Origin: JBFEUI01 sp041547565
GTDB lineage: Bacteria > Pseudomonadota > Gammaproteobacteria > Thiohalomonadales > Thiohalomonadaceae
Assembly (NCBI GenBank): GCA_041547565.1
Contig: JBFEUI010000071.1
Coordinates: forward strand, 1-14,559
Reading direction: 5' to 3'
DNA length: 14,559 bases
Shown here: piece after piece, positions 7,270 to 12,991 of the stretch
Numbering within the stretch: the stretch's first letter is position 1
Layout of the letters: every line of letters starts with the position of its first letter
Notes under the pieces: generated by a model
What the model saw: only the letters and a program-made list of their open reading frames with translations
Database searches by the model: none
What the model was told of the DNA's origin: nothing
Position numbers and translations under genes: made by a program

Positions 7270-7360
7270 TGGCGGAGGGACAGGGATTCGAACCCTGGAA
7301 GGGCTATTAACCCTTGCCGGTTTTCAAGACCGGTGCTTTCAACCGCTCAGTCATCCCTCC
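7270..7360 (-). tRNA. tRNA-Ser (anticodon UGA)
   Basis: A 91-nt type II tRNA with CCA encoded (7272-7270). The acceptor stem GGAGGGA pairs with TCCCTCC, and the discriminator base is G as in all serine tRNAs. The D-arm contains GAGCGGTTGAA. The anticodon stem CCGGT/ACCGG closes the loop CTTGAAA, so the anticodon TGA lies at 7326-7324. A long variable arm (AAGGG/CCCTT) and the T-arm AGGGTTCGAATCCCT follow. It closely resembles E. coli serT. It reads UCA, with wobble to UCG and UCU. It is transcribed away from the BI-1 gene, with its own promoter and terminator. Confidence 0.97.
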
Positions 7361-7371
7361 AGTCGATGCGC

Positions 7372-7400
7372 ATCATACTGAATCCCTTTTCTTTTTTCCA
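7372..7400 (-). promoter_or_regulatory. Candidate promoter of tRNA-Ser with GC-rich discriminator
   Basis: On the minus strand, TGGAAA (7400-7395, 4 of 6) and TATGAT (7377-7372, 5 of 6) are 17 bp apart, and the -10 ends 11 bp before the tRNA 5' end. GCGC follows the -10 directly, the GC-rich discriminator typical of stable-RNA promoters under stringent control. Confidence 0.6.
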
Positions 7401-7402
7401 GC

Positions 7403-7430
7403 TTGAATTTCCCGTTTTCGACGTTATCCT
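7403..7430 (+). promoter_or_regulatory. Candidate promoter of the BI-1/YccA gene
   Basis: TTGAAT (7403-7408, 4 of 6) and TATCCT (7425-7430, 4 of 6) are separated by 16 bp. The leader would be about 70 nt. It lies back to back with the divergent tRNA promoter, only 2 bp between the two -35 elements. Moderate match only. Confidence 0.4.
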
Positions 7431-7508
7431 AGGGAACAGTCGCGTCTGAAAACTGTCAATAATAGTCAGTAAGATACTACAGTGATTACTAACAAGGAGT
7501 AATACTAC

Positions 7509-8180
7509 ATGAATCAGTACACGTCAGTAGCTACAAGAAGCCAGGAGTCGGTTCTGGCGACCAATAAGCTGTTGCGTAACACCTATACCCTGCTGTCCGT
7601 GACGCTGCTGTTCAGCGCCGTGATGGCCGCTGCCTCCGTGTTCATGAACATGGGACCGATGACCCACCTGCTCAGTGCAGGCGGCGCCCTGCTGCTGATA
7701 TGGCTGGTGCTGCCGCGTACCGCCAACTCCGCCGCCGGACTCGGTGTCGTATTCGCCATTACCGGCCTGCTGGGCTTCGGTCTCGGGCCGCTGCTCTCCC
7801 ACTACCTCAGCCTGCCGAACGGTTCGCAAATCGTGATGACCGCCTTCGGCGGTACCGGGGTCATTTTCCTCGGTCTGTCCGGCTATGCCCTCACAACCCG
7901 CAAGGACTTCAGCTTCATGGGCGGCTTCCTTATCGCCGGCCTGCTGATGGTGCTGGTCGCGGCACTGGCCAATATCTTCCTCGAGTTGCCTGCACTGTCG
8001 CTGGCCATCTCGGCCATCGTGATCATGATCATGAGCGGTTTCATCCTGTATGACACCAGCCGCATGATCAACGGCGGCGAGAGCAACTACCTGCTGATGA
8101 CGGTAAGTCTCTACCTGAATATCTTCAACATCTTCGTCCACCTGCTCCACCTGCTCGGAGCCATGTCAGGCGACGATTGA
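7509..8180 (+). CDS. Bax inhibitor-1 / YccA family inner membrane protein
   Basis: A 223-residue polytopic protein with about seven hydrophobic helices after a polar N-terminal tail of about 25 residues. The signature of the last two helices is present: GFILYDTSRMINGG, then NYLLMTVSLYLNIFNIFVHL. The conserved Asp in ILYDT belongs to the di-aspartyl region linked to pH-gated calcium leak in bacterial BI-1 homologues. E. coli YccA is a substrate and modulator of the FtsH protease, and this protein has the same size. The start has AAGGAG at 7494-7499, 9 nt upstream. The gene stands alone between the tRNA promoter region and a strong terminator. YccA and YbhL-type paralogues cannot be separated from sequence alone, so no symbol is given. 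Confidence 0.92.
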   Translation: MNQYTSVATRSQESVLATNKLLRNTYTLLSVTLLFSAVMAAASVFMNMGPMTHLLSAGGALLLIWLVLPRTANSAAGLGVVFAITGLLGFGLGPLLSHYLSLPNGSQIVMTAFGGTGVIFLGLSGYALTTRKDFSFMGGFLIAGLLMVLVAALANIFLELPALSLAISAIVIMIMSGFILYDTSRMINGGESNYLLMTVSLYLNIFNIFVHLLHLLGAMSGDD

Positions 8181-8202
8181 TTGTTCGTGCCGCTACGCGG
8201 AC

Positions 8203-8234
8203 ACAAGCCCCGGCCCTGCCGGGGCTTGTTGTTT
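8203..8234 (+). terminator. Rho-independent terminator after the BI-1/YccA gene
   Basis: A perfect 12-bp stem (ACAAGCCCCGGC at 8203-8214, GCCGGGGCTTGT at 8218-8229) with a 3-nt CCT loop is followed by TGTTTT. It begins 22 nt after the stop codon at 8180. Confidence 0.88.
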
Positions 8235-8254
8235 TCGGCTAGCGACTCATTCCC

Positions 8255-8260
8255 TATATT
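8255..8260 (+). promoter_or_regulatory. Weak candidate -10 element for the small membrane protein gene
   Basis: TATATT (5 of 6) lies 36 bp before the start codon and just after the upstream terminator. No good -35 is found at the right distance (TTTTCG at 8232-8237 is poor), so this is tentative. An independent promoter is expected because the upstream terminator is strong. Confidence 0.25.
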
Positions 8261-8296
8261 TAACAGGCATGCCGGAAAGCGGCACTGGAGGACGCA

Positions 8297-8479
8297 ATGG
8301 ACCTGTGGATGAAAGTCGGCTCGGCGCTCTTGCTCGGTCTGATGATTATGGTGTTGTGGCCCAGGGCGCGTCACATGATGGCACACAGCCCCAAGGGCTC
8401 GGCCGCAGAGTGGAAATCAGCCCTGATCCCATTGTTGCTGGTCGCGGGATTTATTTTCTTGCTGATAAAGATGGTCTGA
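8297..8479 (+). CDS. Small two-helix membrane protein of unknown function
   Basis: A 60-residue protein. Residues 6-21 and 42-58 are hydrophobic helices, joined by a polar positively charged loop (WPRARHMMAHSPKGSAAEW). Basic loop residues suggest a hairpin topology with both ends outside and the loop in the cytoplasm. The start is well supported by GGAGG at 8287-8291, 5 nt before the ATG; an in-frame alternative from 8269 in another reading frame has no such site. It lies alone between a terminator and the convergent mltG. I do not recognise a named family. A real gene is likely from the strong ribosome site, the helix-loop-helix pattern and the absence of any other gene on either strand. Confidence 0.72.
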   Translation: MDLWMKVGSALLLGLMIMVLWPRARHMMAHSPKGSAAEWKSALIPLLLVAGFIFLLIKMV

Positions 8480-8595
8480 AAATACCGAGCTACAAGTAAC
8501 AAGAGGAAGGATACAAGGTTTGTATGATGGCCTCAGCGCAAAATCCTACCTTATGTTGTCAGTTTTTCTCTCGTATTTTTTAACTTGTATCTGTC
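8480..8595. other. Convergent intergenic region with inverted repeats
   Basis: Between the small membrane protein gene and the end of mltG. GATACAAG (8510-8517) and CTTGTATC (8584-8591) are perfect 8-bp inverted repeats, and ATACAA/TTGTAT at 8511-8525 can form a competing local hairpin. Neither has a G/C-rich stem with a T-run, so no clear terminator is seen for either converging transcript. Confidence 0.4.
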
Positions 8596-9636
8596 TTACT
8601 TCCCACTATAGGATGAAAACGGTCGTTTCCTTCCCTTAAGCTGGTATTTGATCACCGCCCGGTTGTGTTCTTCCAGGGTGGCCGAGAAATGGTGGCTGCC
8701 ATCCCCCCGCGAGACAAAGTAGAGCGCATCACCATCGGCCGGGTGCAAGGCCGCATGAATGGCATCCCCTCCCGGCATGGCGATCGGCGTCGGCGGTAGC
8801 CCCCTGCGTGTGTAGGTGTTGTAAGGGGTATCCTGCGTCAGATCACGGCGCCGCAGGTTGCCATCAAAGGCGGCACCCAGCCCGTAGATCACGGTCGGAT
8901 CGGTCTGCAGTCGCATCCTCTTCTGCAGACGGCGCGTAAAGACACCGGCAATGGCCTGACGTTCGCTGGCAAGCCCGGTCTCCTTCTCCACGATCGAGGC
9001 GAGGGTCAACGCCTCGTACGGCGTTTTCAGGGGCAGCCCGTCGGCGCGTTGCTCCCACTCCGTGGCGAGGCGTTCCGACATGGCACGATAGGCCCGCTTG
9101 AGAAATTCCACATCGCTCAGGCCGCGCGGATAGCTGTAGGTATCGGGATAAAAACGTCCCTCGGGATGCTCATCCGGCTTGCCCAGAAGTTGCATGATGG
9201 CGGCATTACTTTTACCCGTGAGGGTATGTTTGAGCGTCGCCGCACCATTGATGAGATGCATCATCTCACTAAAATTCCATCCCTCCACAAGGGTCAGGCT
9301 GTAATGGTGCACCTTGCCGGATACCATTTTCTCCAGCAACTGCACCGGTGTAATGCCCCGGCCAAGAAGATACTCGCCAGCCTGGATATTGGCGCTCTGG
9401 CCCCTCAGGCGAGCCATCCAGACAAAGTGGCGCATATTGTCGATCAGCCCCTGCCGCTCGAGTCCTGCAGCGACCGCGCTAAGCGAGGAGCCCGGCTCCA
9501 CCGTCCAGATCTGCTCCTGTTCGGGTATGTCGAGAGGTGTTTCGAGAAAGGCCTGGTAGTCCATCCATAGCCAGCCGACAAGAAGGCTGCCAATCAGCAC
9601 TACGGCACCGCCCAGCTTGAATATCAATTCCTTCAT
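8596..9636 (-). CDS. mltG: Endolytic murein transglycosylase MltG (YceG)
   Basis: A 346-residue inner membrane enzyme that cleaves nascent glycan strands and is thought to set their length. One N-terminal helix (residues 7-25) anchors it with the body in the periplasm. A LysM-like subdomain (about 42-110) is followed by the YceG catalytic domain. The catalytic glutamate region is conserved in LASIVEKETG (Glu217), followed by GVFTRRLQKRMRLQTDPTVIYG and the PYNTYTRRGLPPTPIAMPG signature. The ATG directly abuts the pabC stop (TAGATG), so translation is probably coupled. It is the last gene of the cluster in this window; tmk and holB, which follow it in E. coli, are absent downstream. Confidence 0.95.
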   Translation of the reverse strand: MKELIFKLGGAVVLIGSLLVGWLWMDYQAFLETPLDIPEQEQIWTVEPGSSLSAVAAGLERQGLIDNMRHFVWMARLRGQSANIQAGEYLLGRGITPVQLLEKMVSGKVHHYSLTLVEGWNFSEMMHLINGAATLKHTLTGKSNAAIMQLLGKPDEHPEGRFYPDTYSYPRGLSDVEFLKRAYRAMSERLATEWEQRADGLPLKTPYEALTLASIVEKETGLASERQAIAGVFTRRLQKRMRLQTDPTVIYGLGAAFDGNLRRRDLTQDTPYNTYTRRGLPPTPIAMPGGDAIHAALHPADGDALYFVSRGDGSHHFSATLEEHNRAVIKYQLKGRKRPFSSYSGK

Positions 9637-10452
9637 CTACTGTTCCATCAGACTATGAATTTGCTCAGCGAGGCACCTGCTCACGGGGCCCGGTGTATAA
9701 CGTACATCCCCGATTGTCTTCACCGGCCACAGGCCGAACACACTGTTGCAGATAAACACCTCTTCGGCGGTATCGACCGTCTCGCGCTCAATGTTGCAGA
9801 GAGAAACCGTCAAACCCAGCGCCCCAGCCTGCTCCAGAATAACGCGGCGCATTACCCCCTCTACCCCACAATGTTCAAGCTTCGGAGTAAGCAACTGCCC
9901 GTCGTTTACCAGAAACAGATTGCTCATGGTGCCTTCAATAACATGCCCCTGCAGATCGCACATCAAACCCTCCGCAATGGCACTGTCATGCCACTCGGCG
10001 CGGGCCATCACCTGCTCCAGGCGGTTAAGGTGCTTGATGCCGGCCAGGCGCGGATTACAGGCAAGCGGCGTTGAACAGTAGCGCAGCGCCACGCCCCCGC
10101 TCCAGTTGTTATCAGGATAGTCCGGCCAGGGATAGAGACCCAGTAGACGCGTGGCCTTTACAGATTCCGGAGCCTGGTAGCCCCTGCCCCCGGAGCCGCG
10201 CGTAATGATAATTTTAAGGATGGCACGCGCCTGGCCGTGACAGAGCGTCGCAGCCTCTTGCGCCAACAGCCGTTCATCCGGGACAGGAATGCCGAGACGA
10301 CCGCAGCCGTGAGTCAGCCGTTCGATGTGGTAGTGCCAGAAGGAGGGCTTGGCGTTTCTGATGGCAATGGTTTCGAACAGGCCGTCACCATAGTGCAGGC
10401 CGCGATCGGTGACGGCCAGATGCTTCTGCTGCTCACCGTTTATCAGATACAC
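9637..10452 (-). CDS. pabC: 4-amino-4-deoxychorismate lyase
   Basis: A 271-residue PLP fold-type IV enzyme that releases pyruvate from aminodeoxychorismate to give p-aminobenzoate for folate synthesis. Landmarks are the N-terminal DRGLHYGDGLFETI motif, catalytic Lys140 in GIKHLNRLEQV (the same number as in E. coli PabC), EGTMSNLF around Glu173 and the C-terminal EVFICNSVFGLWPV. Closely related branched-chain or D-amino acid transaminases share the fold, but GIKHLNRLEQV and the position between fabF and mltG favour PabC. The start is GTG (MYLING) with a weak AGGT upstream. A strong hairpin in the 71-nt gap after fabF and the weak start suggest lower expression than fabF. Confidence 0.93.
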   Translation of the reverse strand: MYLINGEQQKHLAVTDRGLHYGDGLFETIAIRNAKPSFWHYHIERLTHGCGRLGIPVPDERLLAQEAATLCHGQARAILKIIITRGSGGRGYQAPESVKATRLLGLYPWPDYPDNNWSGGVALRYCSTPLACNPRLAGIKHLNRLEQVMARAEWHDSAIAEGLMCDLQGHVIEGTMSNLFLVNDGQLLTPKLEHCGVEGVMRRVILEQAGALGLTVSLCNIERETVDTAEEVFICNSVFGLWPVKTIGDVRYTPGPVSRCLAEQIHSLMEQ

Positions 10453-10490
10453 CGGTCGCTACCTGTATTTGCCGGGCCGGGCAGATGCGC

Positions 10491-10516
10491 GGTCCCGCCG
10501 CGGATGCGGCGGGACC
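10491..10516 (-). other. Strong intercistronic hairpin between fabF and pabC
   Basis: A perfect 11-bp GC-rich stem (GGTCCCGCCGC at 10491-10501, GCGGCGGGACC at 10506-10516) has a 4-nt loop and begins 7 nt after the fabF stop. No T-run follows on either strand, so it is not a standard terminator. It may protect the fabF mRNA 3' end, mark a processing site or slow polymerase. Confidence 0.7.
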
Positions 10517-10523
10517 ACCTGTG

Positions 10524-11765
10524 TCACTCGGGCTTACGCAACAGCAGCGTGGCGTTGGTACCGCCGAAGCCGAACGAGTTGGACAGGGCCACGTCGATCT
10601 TCATCTCCCGGGCACCGTCAGCGACATAGTCGAGGTCACACGCCGGATCGGCCTCGAATATATTGATGGTCGGCGGCGCCACCTGGTCACGAATGGCCAG
10701 GGCGGTGAAGATTGCCTCGATACCACCGGCGGCGCCCAGCAGATGACCGGTCATCGATTTGGTGGAACTCATCGCCAGTTTGTAGGCATGCTCACCGAAA
10801 CAGCCTTTGGCCGCATCGGTCTCGGCGATATCACCGGCCGGAGTGGAGGTGCCGTGGGCGTTGATATAGTCAACCTGGTCTGCATTCGCGCCGGCATTAC
10901 GCAGTGCATTCTGCATGCAGCGCTTGGCCCCCTCGCCGCCCTTGGCCGGCAGGGTCATGTGATAGGCATCACCGCTCATGCCGTAACCGGCCACCTCGGC
11001 ATAGATGGTGGCACCGCGCTTTTTGGCCTGTTCGTACTCCTCCAGCACCACAACACCTGCGCCATCACTCAGCACAAAACCGTCACGGTCCTTGTCCCAG
11101 GGGCGCGATGCCGTCTCGGGGCTATCATTGCGGGTGGAGAGTGCTCTTGCAGAACCGAATCCGCCAAGGCCGCAGGGCGAGGTGGCCATCTCGGCACCGC
11201 CGGCGATCATCACGTCGGCATCACCGTACTCGATAAGACGGGCCGCATCACCGATGCTATGGGTACCGGTGGCGCAGGCGGTGACAAGCGCAATGTTCGG
11301 CCCCTTGAAGCCGTACATGATAGAGAGATGGCCGGAAATCATGTTGATGATATTGGCGGGCACGAAGAAGGGGGAGATCTTGCGCGGACCGCCCTTCATG
11401 TAGGCCTCATGTCCCTTTTCGATACCGGGCAGACCGCCGATGCCGGAACCGACAGCCACGCCGATGCGCTCGGCATTCTCATCGGTCACTTCCAGGCCGG
11501 CATCCTCAATGGCCTCCTTGGCAGCAGCGATACCGTAGTGGATAAAGGGGTCCATCTTCTTGGCATCTTTCGGCGACAGGTAGTCCGAAACATCGAAGCC
11601 CTTCACCGAACCACCGAAGGTGGTCGAAAAGCCAGTGGTATCAAAATGAGTAATGGGTGCTATCCCGCTCTTGCCCGCCAGGATGTTCTCCCAGGATTCC
11701 TTCACACTCAAGCCTACCGGCGAGAGCATCCCCATTCCGGTGATGACAACACGTCGTTTAGTCAA
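10524..11765 (-). CDS. fabF: 3-oxoacyl-ACP synthase II
   Basis: A condensing enzyme that elongates acyl-ACP with malonyl-ACP in the cytoplasmic type II fatty acid synthase. It has 413 residues from the start chosen here, the family length. Nucleophile Cys164 is in VTACATGTHS, with active-site His304 in NAHGTSTP and His341 in KSMTGHLLGAAGG; these match E. coli FabF. The C-terminal SNSFGFGGTNA loop is complete. The start is a TTG at 11765 giving M-TKRRVVITG, with AGGGG upstream (GAGAGGGGAATCTC); the more upstream ATG at 11816 would add 17 unrelated residues and lie within the terminator gap. FabB is excluded by the FabF-like TACATGTH motif and operon position. Separated from acpP by a terminator. 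Confidence 0.95.
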   Translation of the reverse strand: MTKRRVVITGMGMLSPVGLSVKESWENILAGKSGIAPITHFDTTGFSTTFGGSVKGFDVSDYLSPKDAKKMDPFIHYGIAAAKEAIEDAGLEVTDENAERIGVAVGSGIGGLPGIEKGHEAYMKGGPRKISPFFVPANIINMISGHLSIMYGFKGPNIALVTACATGTHSIGDAARLIEYGDADVMIAGGAEMATSPCGLGGFGSARALSTRNDSPETASRPWDKDRDGFVLSDGAGVVVLEEYEQAKKRGATIYAEVAGYGMSGDAYHMTLPAKGGEGAKRCMQNALRNAGANADQVDYINAHGTSTPAGDIAETDAAKGCFGEHAYKLAMSSTKSMTGHLLGAAGGIEAIFTALAIRDQVAPPTINIFEADPACDLDYVADGAREMKIDVALSNSFGFGGTNATLLLRKPE

Positions 11766-11796
11766 GAGATTCCCCTCTCTATTTGCTGCTGCTTTT

Positions 11797-11834
11797 AAAC
11801 AAAAGGCCGCAACCACTAGCGTGGTAGTGCGGCC
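11797..11834 (-). terminator. Rho-independent (probably partial) terminator between acpP and fabF
   Basis: On the minus strand a long stem (outer GGCCGCA/TGCGGCC, inner ACCAC/GTGGT, with a 2-nt AG-type bulge and TAGC loop) spans 11834-11805 and is followed by TTTTGTTT (11804-11797). It lies 17 nt after the acpP stop and 31 nt before the fabF start. fabF has no obvious promoter after it, so incomplete termination is inferred. Confidence 0.8.
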
Positions 11835-11851
11835 CCGTTGTCAGGTACTGC

Positions 11852-12085
11852 TCAGGAGTGCGCGTTGATGTAGTCAATCGCCTGCTGAACGGTAGTAATC
11901 TTTTCGGCCTCTTCGTCCGGGATCTCGGTCTCGAACTCTTCTTCCAGAGCCATAACCAGTTCCACGGTGTCTAGGGAATCGGCGCCCAGATCGTCAACGA
12001 AGGATGAACCGGTATTGACCTCATCTTCCTTAACACCCAGTTGCTCAACCACGATCTTCTTGACGCGTTCTTCAACACTACTCAT
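11852..12085 (-). CDS. acpP: Acyl carrier protein
   Basis: A 77-residue acidic four-helix carrier that holds growing acyl chains on a 4'-phosphopantetheine arm for FabD, FabH, FabG and FabF in this cluster. The modification site is Ser37 in the GADSLDTVELVMALEE motif of helix II. The sequence is nearly the same as E. coli AcpP through the middle and ends EKITTVQQAIDYINAHS. The ribosome site AGAGGA lies about 9-10 nt before the ATG. It has its own candidate promoter upstream and a terminator directly downstream, so a short monocistronic mRNA probably gives the high ACP level cells need. Confidence 0.98.
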   Translation of the reverse strand: MSSVEERVKKIVVEQLGVKEDEVNTGSSFVDDLGADSLDTVELVMALEEEFETEIPDEEAEKITTVQQAIDYINAHS

Positions 12086-12135
12086 GACGGATATTTCCTC
12101 TTTGAATTTGAAATTTAGGCTTCTCCTGCGGCGCT

Positions 12136-12164
12136 ATTGTATTGGAAAGCGCCTGGGGATTCCA
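12136..12164 (-). promoter_or_regulatory. Candidate acpP promoter
   Basis: On the minus strand, TGGAAT (12164-12159, weak, 3 of 6) and TACAAT (12141-12136, 5 of 6) are 17 bp apart in the 140-nt fabG-acpP gap. Transcription would begin near 12129, about 44 nt before the acpP ATG. The good -10 and unusually long gap support a separate acpP promoter, as known in E. coli. Confidence 0.5.
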
Positions 12165-12170
12165 CAAGTT

Positions 12171-12180
12171 AAACCGGTTT
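12171..12180. promoter_or_regulatory. AAACCGGTTT palindrome upstream of acpP promoter
   Basis: A perfect 10-bp palindrome lies 7 bp upstream of the candidate acpP -35. The position fits an activator or repressor site, but the motif does not match FadR or FabR sites that I know, so the role is open. Confidence 0.25.
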
Positions 12181-12225
12181 TAACACAACGGTGACACAAC
12201 CAGCATAACCCACTGATTTTACTGA

Positions 12226-12969
12226 TTAACCCATGTACATCCCGCCGTTGACATGCAAGGTCTCGCCGGTGATATAGGCCGCCTCAGGGGAGGCAAGGAA
12301 GGCCACTGCAGCGGCGATCTCCTCAGGCTGTCCCAGGCGGTTGAGGGGGATCTGCTTGAGCAGGGCCTCTTTGTGCTCATCGGGCAGTGCACGGGTCATG
12401 TCGGTGTCGATAAACCCGGGTGCCACGGCATTGACGGTGATACCGCGGGTGCCGACCTCGCGCGCCAGTGACTTGGTGAAGCCGATCATACCGGCCTTGG
12501 CGGCGGCATAGTTGGTCTGCCCGGCATTGCCCATGGCGGCCACGACCGAGGCGATGTTGATGATGCGACCGGTCCTGGCCTTCATCATACCGCGCAGCAA
12601 CGCCTTGGAGAGGCGATAGGCGGAGCTGAGGTTGGTGTTGATAATGGCATCCCACTCCTCGTCCTTCATCCGCATCAGCAGATTGTCGCGGGTGATGCCG
12701 GCATTGTTGACCAGGATGGTCGGCTGGCCGAACTGCTCCACAATAGCCTCCAGGGCGGTGTCGATACTGCCCTGGATGGTCACATCCATTACCATTCCTG
12801 AACCAGAAATGTCATTTTCATTCAGATAGTTAGATATACTTTCTGCACCACTTTCTGAAGTAGCGGTACCGATCACGGTGGCGCCCCTGCGCCCCAGTTC
12901 CAGCGCGATGGTCATGCCGATGCCTCGGCTGGCACCACTGACCAGTGCAATTTGATTGTCCAGAGACAT
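12226..12969 (-). CDS. fabG: 3-oxoacyl-ACP reductase
   Basis: An NADPH-dependent short-chain dehydrogenase of 247 residues that reduces 3-oxoacyl-ACP to the 3-hydroxy form. It has the Rossmann glycine motif GASRGIG (residues 12-18), the NNAG motif at 88-91, and the catalytic Ser141, Tyr154 and Lys158 in INIASVVAAMGNAGQTNYAAAKAG, plus the C-terminal GETLHVNGGMYMG. The ATG at 12969 is selected because GGGGAG lies 5 nt upstream and MSLDNQIALVSG fits the family; a longer frame to 13059 would run into fabD and adds unrelated residues. It lies 22 nt after fabD and is probably translated from the same message. Confidence 0.97.
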   Translation of the reverse strand: MSLDNQIALVSGASRGIGMTIALELGRRGATVIGTATSESGAESISNYLNENDISGSGMVMDVTIQGSIDTALEAIVEQFGQPTILVNNAGITRDNLLMRMKDEEWDAIINTNLSSAYRLSKALLRGMMKARTGRIINIASVVAAMGNAGQTNYAAAKAGMIGFTKSLAREVGTRGITVNAVAPGFIDTDMTRALPDEHKEALLKQIPLNRLGQPEEIAAAVAFLASPEAAYITGETLHVNGGMYMG

Positions 12970-12991
12970 ACGCTCTCCCCTTCGCTTTATG

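Noticed and set aside
7111..7449. Open frame of 112 codons running through the terminator and tRNA-Ser
   Set aside because: It translates the tRNA (giving the well-known RDSNPG-type artefact) and the terminator stem; there is no ribosome site.
8511..8525. ATACAA/TTGTAT hairpin as a terminator
   Set aside because: The stem is short and A/T-rich with no T-run behind it on either strand.
8524..8583. 19-residue frame (MMASAQNPTLCCQFFSRIF) in the convergent gap
   Set aside because: Ribosome-like purines lie about 13 nt away and start lies in the inverted repeat; too short and unsupported.
10491..10516. Classical rho-independent terminator after fabF
   Set aside because: The stem is strong but neither side has a T-run, so it was recorded as a hairpin of uncertain role.
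10485..11798. 437-codon open frame on the plus strand
   Set aside because: It is antisense to fabF, whose catalytic motifs are all intact; no ribosome site and no protein-like domain pattern.
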